Source: SFFI01 sp964398655
GTDB lineage: Bacteria > Bacillota > Clostridia > Saccharofermentanales > DTU023
Assembly (NCBI GenBank): GCA_964398655.1
Contig: CAYNNG010000030.1
Location: 1 to 18,127 of the forward strand
Reading direction: 5' to 3'
Length of the DNA: 18,127 nucleotides
How positions within the stretch are numbered: position 1 is the first letter of the stretch; each line of letters starts with the position of its first letter. This document shows, piece after piece, positions 1 to 7,589 of the stretch. The position numbers were made by a program, and so were the translations under genes. The notes under the pieces are model-generated. The model saw only the letters and a program-made list of their open reading frames with translations. It made no database searches and was not told the origin of the DNA.

Positions 1-101
1 CCCACCCATTAGCTGCAATTTTGACGGAGAATCCGGAAAATAGAAGTAGCACAGTCACCTGCTACCCGCTATTTGCAAGTTTACATATCCACTCTACTAA
101 T

Positions 102-151
102 ACAAAAGTAAGAGGGTGACTCTGTTACAAATGTAAGAGGGTGCCTCTGTG
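102..151. repeat. 25-bp tandem direct repeat, two copies
   Basis: Two adjacent 25-bp units (102-126 and 127-151) share the core GTAAGAGGGTG and the end CTCTGT, differing at about three positions. The second unit also supplies the left arm of a hairpin (137-147 with 159-169). No gene is visible in 1-254; this repeat and two inverted repeats are all I see there. Confidence 0.8.
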
Positions 152-169
152 AGATTTTGAGACACCCTC
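137..169. other. Inverted repeat (hairpin) at the end of the 25-bp repeats
   Basis: GAGGGTGCCTC at 137-147 faces GAGACACCCTC at 159-169, 10 of 11 positions complementary with an 11-nt loop. In a minus-strand transcript the odd pair becomes a G-U wobble, so folding would be better in RNA reading leftwards from the ArsR-type gene. No clear U-tract follows, so it is only a possible terminator or mobile-element end. Confidence 0.45.
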
Positions 170-195
170 CTAAAATTACACTAAATATTTTTCTA

Positions 196-243
196 AGTCT
201 TGGCGCCAGGCGGATCTAGCACTTACCTGGAACTTACAAGACT
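196..243 (-). terminator. Possible terminator hairpin after the ArsR-type gene
   Basis: AGTCTTG (196-202) pairs with CAAGACT (237-243), and inside it CCAGG (206-210) pairs with CCTGG (226-230). This gives a two-part stem starting about 12 bp past the stop codon of the ArsR-type gene. On the minus strand it is followed by an AT-rich stretch (TAGAAAAATATTT) and not a true U-run, so termination is uncertain. Confidence 0.4.
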
Positions 244-254
244 GACCTAGGCAA

Positions 255-548
255 TTACTCGTAGAGCACGTCCAGCAGCCGTTCAATCCGAGGATCTTCC
301 ACAGAATAAATAACCTTGGTGCCCTCTTTTTTCATTTCTACCACTCCGCTCAAGCGCATACGGGTCAAGTGTTGGGAGACTGCGGGTTGGGAAACACCTA
401 AAAGTTCAACGAAGCCCTTAACATTGCGGGGACCATTTTTGTATAACTCCAGGGCCATACGTAAACGCAGAGGGTGGGACAGGGCAGCTAAAATTTCTGC
501 CTTCTGCTCATCTTCTTTGTGCATCTTCTCTGTGTACTGTTTTGCCAT
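255..548 (-). CDS. ArsR-family winged-helix transcriptional regulator without metal-site cysteines
   Basis: A 97-residue helix-turn-helix protein of the ArsR/SmtB family, which normally binds DNA as a dimer and is released by a ligand. Visible landmarks are LSHPLRLRMALEL near residues 23-35 (start of the wHTH domain), the recognition-helix region VSQPAVSQHLTRMRLSGVV near 52-70, and the beta-wing KKEGTKVIYSV near 73-83. There is no cysteine anywhere and no His-rich alpha-5 motif, so the classical As/Cd/Zn sites are missing; it may sense something else or act as a plain repressor. The start has a good RBS (CGGAGGA, 7 bases before ATG), and a strong promoter lies upstream. It is 202 bp downstream of the DJ-1-like gene and probably a separate unit. 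Family is confident, ligand and targets unknown. Confidence 0.93.
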   Translation of the reverse strand: MAKQYTEKMHKEDEQKAEILAALSHPLRLRMALELYKNGPRNVKGFVELLGVSQPAVSQHLTRMRLSGVVEMKKEGTKVIYSVEDPRIERLLDVLYE

Positions 549-606
549 AATTTTTCCTCCGATATCTATAATGAAACTGGGTAAATCCTGAAATAATGCA
601 TAATTG

Positions 607-635
607 ATAATATATTTGTGCAGCTAAACTGTCAA
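607..635 (-). promoter_or_regulatory. Sigma-A promoter of the ArsR-type gene
   Basis: On the minus strand TTGACA (630-635) and TATTAT (607-612) are separated by exactly 17 bp. The -35 box is a perfect consensus and the -10 box matches 5 of 6. It lies about 60 bp before the start codon at 548. Confidence 0.85.
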
Positions 636-661
636 TCTAATCCTACAGTATTTACTTGCCT

Positions 662-695
662 TGTAATATTATAATTACATGACAAATATTAACAA
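662..695 (-). promoter_or_regulatory. Second promoter-like site overlapping an inverted-repeat operator candidate
   Basis: On the minus strand TTGTTA (690-695) and TATAAT (668-673) are 16 bp apart. The -10 box lies inside a palindrome, TGTAAT-N6-ATTACA (662-679), with perfect 6-bp arms. A dimeric regulator bound there would block this promoter. The ArsR-type protein encoded just downstream is the obvious candidate binder, but that is inference. Confidence 0.5.
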
Positions 696-750
696 ATATG
701 TCCAGAACGAGCAAGCTTCTCTATAAGCAATAAGTGTCAATAACTGGCGC

Positions 751-1332
751 CTAGGCCTTGAGGCTGGCTTCTACTTGGGGTAAGAGCAGGCCCTCCGCCA
801 CTTGATCCCGAGCCTGTTCGCCCTTAAGTACGGCAATAATTTCTAGGGCAAAATAAACGGCCGTAGCAGGGCCCTGAGAGGTAATCACCTGGTGGTCTTG
901 GTCGTGTACCACCAGAGCATCCGCATCGTAGCTTTTAAAGCCCACCTGGTCCGCCATGCCGGGGTAAACTGTACCCTTGATCTGCGAGGCAATCCCGGCG
1001 CGGCCCAAGACTACGGGGCTGGCGCAGATTGAGGCGATATAGGCACCTTTCCGGGCGAATTGCTCTTGCAGCAACTTAATCACCTGGGAATTTGCGGCTA
1101 AGGCCTGAGTACCGCCTATGCCTCCGGGCGTAACCATCATGGCATAATCCTCAGCCTTAATCTCGCTCAGGAGCTTGTCGGCCTGAATCTTGATGCCATG
1201 GGCACCCACAGTTTCCAGCTGGCCTTCCGTCGCCACCATGTCAATTTCTATATGTGCGCGGCGGAGGTAATCTACCACCGTAAGGGCTTCAACTTCTTCA
1301 TATTCTTTACTTAAAAAGATCAGCGCTTTCAT
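751..1332 (-). CDS. DJ-1/PfpI family protein (class I glutamine amidotransferase-like)
   Basis: A 193-residue cytoplasmic protein of the DJ-1/ThiJ/PfpI superfamily, whose members include glyoxalases, deglycase-like proteins and oxidative-stress chaperones. The start MKALIFLSKEYEEVEA is typical of the DJ-1/YajL subgroup, with the conserved acidic residue in EEVEA. MMVTPGGIGG (about 65-74) forms the oxyanion-side loop, and Cys103 in ASICASP is the nucleophile-elbow cysteine. The start at 1332 is preferred over an in-frame ATG at 1365 because AAAGGAG lies just before it and homology begins there. A near-perfect 16-bp palindrome sits in the leader (1357-1372). Redox stress is a plausible context, but the exact activity cannot be read from sequence. 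Confidence 0.93.
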   Translation of the reverse strand: MKALIFLSKEYEEVEALTVVDYLRRAHIEIDMVATEGQLETVGAHGIKIQADKLLSEIKAEDYAMMVTPGGIGGTQALAANSQVIKLLQEQFARKGAYIASICASPVVLGRAGIASQIKGTVYPGMADQVGFKSYDADALVVHDQDHQVITSQGPATAVYFALEIIAVLKGEQARDQVAEGLLLPQVEASLKA

Positions 1333-1356
1333 GAGAGCTCCTTTCTTACTTGCTGC

Positions 1357-1372
1357 GGTTAACAAGTCAACC
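1357..1372. promoter_or_regulatory. 16-bp near-perfect palindrome in the leader of the DJ-1-like gene
   Basis: GGTTAACAAGTCAACC has 7-bp arms that match at 6 of 7 positions around a 2-bp centre. It lies 25-40 bp before the start codon, between the start and the AT-rich upstream DNA. The position suits an operator for a dimeric repressor, but no regulator is identified. I found no convincing -35/-10 pair for this gene. Confidence 0.4.
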
Positions 1373-1450
1373 GTGTTTCACTAGCTATAAATTATTATCT
1401 CCTAAACTTCTCACAATATTTGTAACATTTTATACCGTATCGTAATTTTG

Positions 1451-1490
1451 CCAATTAAAGTTTTCCCAATAAAGTTTCCCAACCAAATTT
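1451..1490. repeat. Short degenerate 13-14-bp direct repeat, about three copies
   Basis: CCAATTAAAGTTTT, CCCAATAAAGTTT and CCCAACCAAATTT follow each other directly. The units are short and AT-rich, so chance and slippage are both possible. They lie in the gene-free stretch (1366-1810) that also contains the 31-bp repeat and an N gap. Confidence 0.45.
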
Positions 1491-1516
1491 ATTCTGGCTG
1501 CGCTTAAGCTCTGCCC

Positions 1517-1733
1517 CCTGCTAGAGGGCTAACGCTAAAAGTCTCGTCCTGCTAGAGGGCTANNNNNNNNNNNNNNNNNNNNNNNNNNNNNNNNNNNNNN
1601 NNNNNNNNNNNNNNNNNNNNNNNNNNNNNNNNNNNNNNNNNNNNNNNNNNNNNNNNNNNNNNAAGTCTCGTCCTGCTAGAGGGCTAGCGCTAAAAGCCTC
1701 GTCCCGTGTGAAGACTGGCGCCAAAAGCTTCGG
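1517..1733. repeat. 31-bp tandem repeat interrupted by a 100-N scaffold gap
   Basis: Units of 31 bp with cores GCTAGAGGGCTA and GCTAAAAGTCTCGTC lie at 1517-1547 (complete) and 1548-1562 (cut by the gap). They resume after the gap at 1663-1671 (end of a unit), 1672-1702 (complete) and 1703-1733 (degenerate). The Ns at 1563-1662 are a placeholder; the array probably broke the assembly, so its true copy number is unknown. The complete post-gap copy carries the 8-bp palindrome TAGCGCTA. No protein gene covers it. Confidence 0.85.
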
Positions 1734-1810
1734 CACGCGTGGTCAGCCGCAATTATCTGCTGGAATCAGTCTTGAAGCTCTTAAGCGCTTAATCTTTTAA
1801 TCTCTTAAGC

Positions 1811-2302
1811 TCAGTCTTTGCGGTTTTCCTGATCAAGAATATCGTCAAGAGCGATAAGTAAGGCCAAGAGGGCCTCTTCAAACTTGGGATCAAGCACGGT
1901 GATCTCGTAGGTATCTCCCCACGCCAGCCAGGCCTTGTTGATCTGGCCGACCTTGTACTGGCCGTTATAGACAGCAAAATTGAGATCCCAGAGATAGTCG
2001 CCCTGCAGGTTCAGCTGATACTGGCTGGAACTGATCTCAATCTCCTTGCGCAAAAAGGTGAAGCGCTGGGAGATCGTCATGCTGCTGCCGTCGTCAAAAC
2101 GTACTTGGTAGTGGGGCAAGAGGCGGAATAGCTCGCGGTCAATCACGAAGGACCGCTGGTTGGCCACCTGTGTGACATGCACTGTATTTCCCACCAGCTT
2201 AAAATCCTGGTTAACCTGGTAAACCGTCTTACCCTCTTCATCCAGGACCGGATAAACGTCCCGCAATTTGAAAACTTTTTGTTTGATATAAAGCTTATAC
2301 AT
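1811..2302 (-). CDS. LURP-one-related / YxjI-like (tubby C-terminal-like) protein
   Basis: A 163-residue protein resembling the LURP-one-related (YxjI) family, which adopts a tubby-C-like beta-barrel around a helix; the molecular role is generally unknown. Diagnostic stretches are MYKLYIKQKVFKLRDVYPV at the start, DEEGKTVYQVN near residues 18-28, an FTFLRKEIEI strand near the middle, WDLNFAVYNG in the second half and a C-terminal hydrophobic helix (EEALLALLIALDDIL). There is no signal peptide. An upstream ATG at 2338 would add 12 residues, but AAGGA lies too close to it; the start at 2302 fits the family although its RBS is weak. It follows the ADP-ribosylglycohydrolase gene by about 120 bp and may be cotranscribed. 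Confidence 0.82.
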   Translation of the reverse strand: MYKLYIKQKVFKLRDVYPVLDEEGKTVYQVNQDFKLVGNTVHVTQVANQRSFVIDRELFRLLPHYQVRFDDGSSMTISQRFTFLRKEIEISSSQYQLNLQGDYLWDLNFAVYNGQYKVGQINKAWLAWGDTYEITVLDPKFEEALLALLIALDDILDQENRKD

Positions 2303-2379
2303 GCTTACTATTTTACAAGATTCAGGGAAATCTGACATTATCCTTGCGTAAAGGATAACTGCCTTAGGTCCTAGTTAAT

Positions 2380-2430
2380 ACGCCCTCATGATTTACACGC
2401 CTTCGTGATTTATACGCTCTCGTGATTAAT
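2380..2430. repeat. 17-bp tandem repeat, three copies
   Basis: Three consecutive 17-bp units begin at 2380, 2397 and 2414, each of the form ACGCYYTCRTGATTWAY. The last overlaps the stop codon (2426-2428) of the ADP-ribosylglycohydrolase gene, so the repeat has grown right up to the coding sequence. Confidence 0.8.
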
Positions 2431-3313
2431 AAGCCTTCAGCGTCATGTGAGCTTGAAATTCGAAAATCACCTCTAAAAGGTCGTCAGGCAGGTAGGTCAA
2501 GATCCGCTTTTCTAAGGCTTCCGGCAGGCCGTAATAGGCCTCAGCTATACTGCCCGCCATGGCCGCCTGGGTATCGGCATCCCCGCCCAGGGACACCGCG
2601 TTACGGATACAGTCTTCAAAATTCTGGCCCTCCAAAAAGGCGATGATGGCCTCCGGGACTGAGCCCTGGCAAGTAACGTCGAAGGAGTAGCCCGGCCGGA
2701 TCTCCGCCAAAGTCCGGTCCAAATCGTAGGCAAAAGACTCCGCCACATAGTGCTTGATTCCCGTCTTGCTGACACCCTGACGAGCCAGGTAAATACAGCT
2801 GGCCACCGCCTCCGCCCCCTTGACTCCCTCCGGGTGGTTGTGGGTCACGGCCGCCGACAAGCGCGCTGCCCGGCTGACCACATCGATGTCATCAAACAGC
2901 CAGGCCACCGCAGAAACCCGCATGGCAGACCCATTGCCAAAGCTGTGGTAGGGCCCAGCCTCCGGATCCTGCAGCCAGCGGCTGAAACCGCCGCCATAAC
3001 CGGCTTGGGGATGGCGGTGGCCAAACTCCCGCATCCGCCTGGCCAGAGCCGCCAAGATTTCGTCATCCGTGGCTGCTAGACTTTCTTCATAAGCCGGGCC
3101 ATCAAAGACCGACCAATCATCGTTTCGCTTAATTCGCTCGCGAGGCGCGGTGTCGTCTTCCAGGATATCCAGGAAAGCCCGCGCCACCGCCAGAGTCATA
3201 ACCGTGTCGTCCGTGTAGCGTGAAGCCTCCGTGAAGAGGGGAAAATCCTTGCGCTTGCAGGGTTTGAACTCGTAGGAACTGCCAATTATATCGCCGATAA
3301 TCGCGCCTAACAT
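2426..3313 (-). CDS. ADP-ribosylglycohydrolase family protein (DraG/ARH-like)
   Basis: A 295-residue enzyme of the ARH/DraG fold, a binuclear-Mg hydrolase family that removes ADP-ribose from proteins or other molecules. The two metal-binding regions are visible: YTDDTVMT at residues 33-40 and GGDADTQAAMAGSIAEAYYG near the C-terminus. Between them lie SFGNGSAMRVS and THNHPEGVKGAEA, both typical of the bacterial branch. The start at 3313 is set by AGGAGGT about 7 bases upstream; an in-frame ATG at 3334 would lie upstream of that site. No ADP-ribosyltransferase partner is visible nearby, so the substrate is unknown. The leader lies in a repeat-rich spacer. Confidence 0.95.
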   Translation of the reverse strand: MLGAIIGDIIGSSYEFKPCKRKDFPLFTEASRYTDDTVMTLAVARAFLDILEDDTAPRERIKRNDDWSVFDGPAYEESLAATDDEILAALARRMREFGHRHPQAGYGGGFSRWLQDPEAGPYHSFGNGSAMRVSAVAWLFDDIDVVSRAARLSAAVTHNHPEGVKGAEAVASCIYLARQGVSKTGIKHYVAESFAYDLDRTLAEIRPGYSFDVTCQGSVPEAIIAFLEGQNFEDCIRNAVSLGGDADTQAAMAGSIAEAYYGLPEALEKRILTYLPDDLLEVIFEFQAHMTLKAY

Positions 3314-3411
3314 TTGTGTACCTCCTTCTGACATTTTCTCACGTCATTTTGGGCCAAGCTATTCGCCTAAGTATTCGCCAGTACTTTTTAATGTATGCAC
3401 TCGCTTACTTG

Positions 3412-3476
3412 CTTGTTTAAGCACTTGTTTACTCATTCGAATTTTATTCGTCTAGCTATTCGAGTGCTTAAACAAG
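3412..3476. repeat. Long inverted repeat between mfd and the ADP-ribosylglycohydrolase gene
   Basis: CTTGTTTAAGCACTTG (3412-3427) and CGAGTGCTTAAACAAG (3461-3476) are complementary at 15 of 16 positions, with a 33-nt loop that contains the palindrome ATTCGAAT. The surrounding spacer (3335-3487) also repeats TATTCG several times and short GCTTGTTTA/ACTTGTTTA blocks. There is no U-tract on the minus strand, so it is not a standard mfd terminator, though it could fold in read-through RNA. Confidence 0.7.
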
Positions 3477-3487
3477 TGAAGCTCTGT

Positions 3488-6400
3488 TTACAGCCAGAGC
3501 TTTCTTAGGGTTTCCGCCATGTAGTCAGGTTTCAGGGCGCCGTCCCGCAAGAGAATGTAGGCGCGGTGGCCGGCATTAAAGTGCAGGCGGCCGGCAAATT
3601 CATCTTTCTGGAAGAGGGTAAAGAGCTGGTCGCCAGCTTTTTGGTCCTCAGCTAGCCGGAGGATGAGGTGCTTGCCTTCGCGGGTGATTTCTGTGATCCC
3701 CATGGCCGCAGCCTGAGCCCGGACAAAGGAAATGTCGACCAAATTGACGACCGGGCGGGGAGGATCGCCAAAGCGGTCGATAATTTCGTCAATAACGTCG
3801 TGCCAGTCTTCTGCCGTGTGGATGGTCAAGATGCGGCGGTAGATATCCATGCGCTGGCCTTCATCGGCAATATAAGAGCCGGGGATGTGGGCGTCAATGT
3901 CCAGATTGATTACGCACTCGGGCGCAGGCGCGGGAGGAGTCTCACCCTGGACCTCTTTGATAGTTTCGTCGAGAATGCGGCAGTAGAGGTCATAGCCCAC
4001 GCTGCCCATATGGCCGGACTGCTCGCCACCTAGGAAGTTGCCCGCGCCCCGGACTTCCAGGTCCCGCATAGCAATTTTGAGCCCCGATCCCAGCTCGGTG
4101 AAGTCGCGAATGGCCGACAAACGCTTGCTGGCGTCTTCCTTGAGCACCTGGTCGGGGGGATAGGTGATGTAGGCATAGGCCTGGCGTTCGGACCGGCCCA
4201 CCCGGCCTCTCAGCTGGTAGAGCTGAGCAAGCCCCATGCGCTCTGCTCTTTCGACCACCAGGGTATTGACGTTCGACATGTCGATGCCCGACTCAATAAT
4301 GGTCGTACAAAGCAAAATGTCGAATTCCTTGTTGAGGAAGTCTTGAATCGTATCCTCAATTTGCCGGTCTGACATGCGGCCGTGAGCCCTGCGGATGCGG
4401 GCCCCGGGCAGGCGTTCTTCCAGTTCCAACTGTTTGGCGCTCAACTTTTTAATGTTATTTAACACATAAAAGACCTGGCCGCCGCGGGAGATTTCCCGCA
4501 GGATGGCATCGTCAATCACCGGCGGGTCGTATTCCATGACATAGGTCTGAACGGGCCGGCGGTCCTCCGGCCCTTCTGACAAGAGCGAAATGTCGCGCAC
4601 ACCAGACACTGCCATATGCAGGGTACGAGGGATAGGCGTAGCCGATAGGGTCAGGACGTCCACCTCGGGGTAGCGGTCTTTCAGCGTCTCTTTCTGTTCC
4701 ACGCCAAAACGCTGCTCCTCGTCTACCACCAGGAGGCCAAGGTTGGCAAATTTCACGTGCTTGTTGAGAACAGCGTGGGTCCCGATTACCACGTCTACCA
4801 AGCCGTTAGCCAGGTCCTTGATGGTTTGCTTACGGTCGGCATCCGACACAAAACGCGACATGGGCCGAACCTTGATGGGGATATCGCCGATGCGTTCGAC
4901 AAAGCCCTGGTAGTGCTGCTGGGCTAACACAGTGGTAGGCACAATCATGGCCGCTTGCTTACCCGACATCACGGCCTTGAAGATGGCCCTAAAGGCGAGT
5001 TCTGTTTTACCGAAGCCCACATCCCCGCAGAGCAGGCGGTCCATGATCTTGGTCGACTCCATGTCGGCCTTAATTTCCGCCATGGCGGTCAATTGGTCTT
5101 CCGTTTCTACATAGGGGAAATTGTCCTCAAACTCCGTCTGCCACACAGTGTCGGGTGGGAAGGCAAAGCCCTGGCGTGCTTCGCGTTCGCGGTACACCTT
5201 GACCAGGTCAATAGCCAGCTTGCGCACCGACTCTTTGACCCGGGCTTTTTTATTTTCCCATTCCTTACTGCCCAGCTTGCTGAGCTTAGGCGGGGCCGAT
5301 TCCGACCCAATATAACGCTGGACCTCTTCCAGCTGATCTACCGGCACATACAGGCGGTCGTCGCCCGCATAGGCAATGTAAAGGTAGTCGCGGTCCGATC
5401 CCCCACTGTTCAGGGTTTTGAGGCCCAAATACTGGCCAATGCCGTGGACATCATGGACGACATATTCGCCCACGCGGAGATCGGAGAAAAAGTCGATGGC
5501 CTGGCCCGTGCGCTTGGTCTTTTTCTTGCCGCTTTTCTTCCGGCCCAGGAGGTTCTGCGCCCCCAAGAGGACCAGGTCCGCCTGAGGAACTAAGAGGCCT
5601 TGGCTGAGGTCCAGGGGGTAAATGGGCAATGTCAGGGACTCGTCCAGGAGGATCTCCCGCAGGCGTTTCCTCTGTCTTTCACCGCCCAGAGCCAGGATTA
5701 CCTCACGGTCCGACTTCTGCCAGTCCTTGAGATCGCGCAGGAGCATGTCGATCCGACCTTGGTAGTTGTCGGCTGCCAGGGTCTGCATTTGGATCTTGTA
5801 GCCTCCGGGCAGGCCATTGCCTGAGGAGGCCAAGTCAGAAAAGGCCAACTTCTGGCCTGGATAATGGTCGATGCGGCGGAAGAGGTCTGCGGGCCCCCAG
5901 TGTTCTTCTATGACCTGGGGCAAAATATTTTGCTTTAAGAGCAGGGCCTTGGCCTCTTCCTGGAACTCCGCCTCCGCGGCGTCCAAGCGGGCCCGCAGGA
6001 GTTTGGGTTCTTCTAAGACGATCCTGGCCTGGACTGCGGCAGCATAGTCCAAAATGCTGGAAGCCTCAGGGTTAAGCAGGAAGTCCCACCGCCCCATACC
6101 GGCAAAGTTGAGCCCATTTTCTAAGGCCTCCGCGTCCTGGTCTGTCCATTTCCGGAAGCGCTCCTGTCCTTCCCGGTCCACCCCCTGGCGGATCAAGTCC
6201 TTCAGGACCTCATCACGCAGGTCGCGCATCTCCTGGGCCAGCTGAGCCCGGTGCTCCGGGGTTAGGCCGTAATCTTCCATGGGCGGCAGGTTGATCTCGT
6301 CCAGATTGTCTAAGGATCTTTGGTCGCCCAAGTCGAAGATCTTAATAGCCTCGAGTTCTCGGTCAAAAAAGTTCAGTCGAATGCCCAGGCCGTCTGCCAC

Positions 6401-7102
6401 ATTGGGCAGATCCCCTGTGAGAAGCTGGGCATCTTGGACTTGCTGGCCGTAGAGGCCCAGGTCAATAATTTCGCCGCGCAGGGCAAATTGCCCGGGCGAA
6501 TCCACCGCCCGTGCCCGCACGTAGCCCAGGTCAGTCAGGCTCTGGGCCAGGTCTTCGTAGTCATATTCTTGGCCCGCCTCCAGGCGCAAGGCCCGTTTTT
6601 GCAGGCTGGCCAGCGGTGGCAGTTTGTCAGCCAAGAAAGGGGCAGAAACTAGGAGCAGGTCTTCCTGGCCTTGCAGGAAGGCGGAAAGCACGCTCAGGCG
6701 TTCAATGTCCTCCTTGCGGGACTTAGACCCGGAAGCCACTAAGTCCGAGGGCTTGGCGTGAAGGACCGGGGTTGCCCTCCCCCGCAGCGCGGCCAGGTCC
6801 GTGGCCACGGCCCTGGCCCGCAGTACGTCGGGCACAATATAAAGGAAGGGCTGACCAGCAGGTTTAGCTGATGCTTTGGGCTCTTGTCCCGACTTTTTCG
6901 CAACCAGACGCGGCTTTTTACTGGCCCGCTCTGCCTGGTCGGCCTGCAAGGTCAGGGCCAAGAGCGGCTTAGCCAAGTCCGCCAAGCCGAAGACATTGAA
7001 AGGGCTCGTCGTGCCTTGGGCTAAGCGGTCGGCCAGGTCTTGGAAATTTTCATCCCGTCGGGCAGCCTGGAGTATCTTGTCCTGAATTTGAGGATCTAGC
7101 AT
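3488..7102 (-). CDS. mfd: Transcription-repair coupling factor Mfd
   Basis: A 1204-residue SF2 DNA translocase that displaces RNA polymerase stalled at lesions and recruits UvrA for nucleotide excision repair. In order: a UvrB-like N-terminal region (GQFALRGEIIDL near 205-215); the RNA-polymerase-interacting domain (GEYVVHDVHGIGQYLG near 540-556); Walker A GDVGFGKTE near 693; the helicase motif DEEQ near 795; SATPIPRTLHMA near 825; the second RecA lobe with QLRGRVGRS; and the C-terminal UvrA-binding/autoinhibitory domain. It is slightly longer than usual, partly through a Lys/Ala/Pro-rich insert near residues 60-85. The ATG overlaps the trmL stop by one base (TAATG) with GGAG eight bases upstream, suggesting translational coupling. 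All motifs look intact. Confidence 0.98.
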   Translation of the reverse strand: MLDPQIQDKILQAARRDENFQDLADRLAQGTTSPFNVFGLADLAKPLLALTLQADQAERASKKPRLVAKKSGQEPKASAKPAGQPFLYIVPDVLRARAVATDLAALRGRATPVLHAKPSDLVASGSKSRKEDIERLSVLSAFLQGQEDLLLVSAPFLADKLPPLASLQKRALRLEAGQEYDYEDLAQSLTDLGYVRARAVDSPGQFALRGEIIDLGLYGQQVQDAQLLTGDLPNVADGLGIRLNFFDRELEAIKIFDLGDQRSLDNLDEINLPPMEDYGLTPEHRAQLAQEMRDLRDEVLKDLIRQGVDREGQERFRKWTDQDAEALENGLNFAGMGRWDFLLNPEASSILDYAAAVQARIVLEEPKLLRARLDAAEAEFQEEAKALLLKQNILPQVIEEHWGPADLFRRIDHYPGQKLAFSDLASSGNGLPGGYKIQMQTLAADNYQGRIDMLLRDLKDWQKSDREVILALGGERQRKRLREILLDESLTLPIYPLDLSQGLLVPQADLVLLGAQNLLGRKKSGKKKTKRTGQAIDFFSDLRVGEYVVHDVHGIGQYLGLKTLNSGGSDRDYLYIAYAGDDRLYVPVDQLEEVQRYIGSESAPPKLSKLGSKEWENKKARVKESVRKLAIDLVKVYREREARQGFAFPPDTVWQTEFEDNFPYVETEDQLTAMAEIKADMESTKIMDRLLCGDVGFGKTELAFRAIFKAVMSGKQAAMIVPTTVLAQQHYQGFVERIGDIPIKVRPMSRFVSDADRKQTIKDLANGLVDVVIGTHAVLNKHVKFANLGLLVVDEEQRFGVEQKETLKDRYPEVDVLTLSATPIPRTLHMAVSGVRDISLLSEGPEDRRPVQTYVMEYDPPVIDDAILREISRGGQVFYVLNNIKKLSAKQLELEERLPGARIRRAHGRMSDRQIEDTIQDFLNKEFDILLCTTIIESGIDMSNVNTLVVERAERMGLAQLYQLRGRVGRSERQAYAYITYPPDQVLKEDASKRLSAIRDFTELGSGLKIAMRDLEVRGAGNFLGGEQSGHMGSVGYDLYCRILDETIKEVQGETPPAPAPECVINLDIDAHIPGSYIADEGQRMDIYRRILTIHTAEDWHDVIDEIIDRFGDPPRPVVNLVDISFVRAQAAAMGITEITREGKHLILRLAEDQKAGDQLFTLFQKDEFAGRLHFNAGHRAYILLRDGALKPDYMAETLRKLWL

Positions 7103-7584
7103 TAGGACAGCTCCGGGAAGCCCTGCTGGCGCAGTACCTCATAGATGAGGATCGCCGCAGAATTTGAGAGATTGAGGGACCGGGTATGGTGGTGGATCAT
7201 GGGGATTCTCCAGCAACGTTCGGGATGGTCAGCCAAAAAGGGCTTGGGCAGGCCAGCCGTCTCCTTACCAAAAAGCAGGAGGCAAGGTCCGTCCACCTTA
7301 AGATCCCCCGTAGTCTGAGCACCATGGGTTGTCGCGTAGATAATCTGGTAACCCTCTTGGGCCTTAGCTTCCAGGTAGGGCTTGAAGGCCTCCAAATTAT
7401 CCCAGAGAGCGAGGTCCAAGTCCGGCCAGTAGTCCAGGCCGGCCCGCTTCAGGTACTTATCCTCCAGGGAAAAACCCAAGGGGCCGATCAGCTCCAGCCT
7501 GGTCTCCGTGAGCACGCAGGTGCGGGCAATATTTCCCGTATTGGAAGGAATTTCCGGTTCACACAGAGCAATAATATTTTTCAT
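7102..7584 (-). CDS. trmL: tRNA (cytidine(34)-2'-O)-methyltransferase TrmL (SPOUT family)
   Basis: A 160-residue SPOUT methyltransferase of the TrmL/YibK/CspR family. These enzymes use S-adenosylmethionine to 2'-O-methylate the wobble nucleotide of certain tRNA-Leu species. Signature stretches are CEPEIPSNTGNIARTC at residues 8-23, LLLFGKETAGLP in the middle and IPM plus RSLNLSNSAAILIYE near the C-terminus, the last two building the knotted cofactor site. The length matches the family. The start at 7584 has an AGGTG RBS. It lies between pth and mfd: 73 bp after pth and overlapping mfd by one base, so the three probably form one transcript. Confidence 0.95.
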   Translation of the reverse strand: MKNIIALCEPEIPSNTGNIARTCVLTETRLELIGPLGFSLEDKYLKRAGLDYWPDLDLALWDNLEAFKPYLEAKAQEGYQIIYATTHGAQTTGDLKVDGPCLLLFGKETAGLPKPFLADHPERCWRIPMIHHHTRSLNLSNSAAILIYEVLRQQGFPELS

Positions 7585-7589
7585 CTATA

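Noticed and set aside
1366..1500. Sigma-A promoter of the DJ-1-like gene (TATAAA near 1430)
   Set aside because: A -10-like TATAAA exists, but no -35 box lies at 16-19 bp; too weak to report.
4955..5593. 212-codon plus-strand frame inside mfd
   Set aside because: Antisense shadow of the helicase region of mfd, with no start signal or homology.
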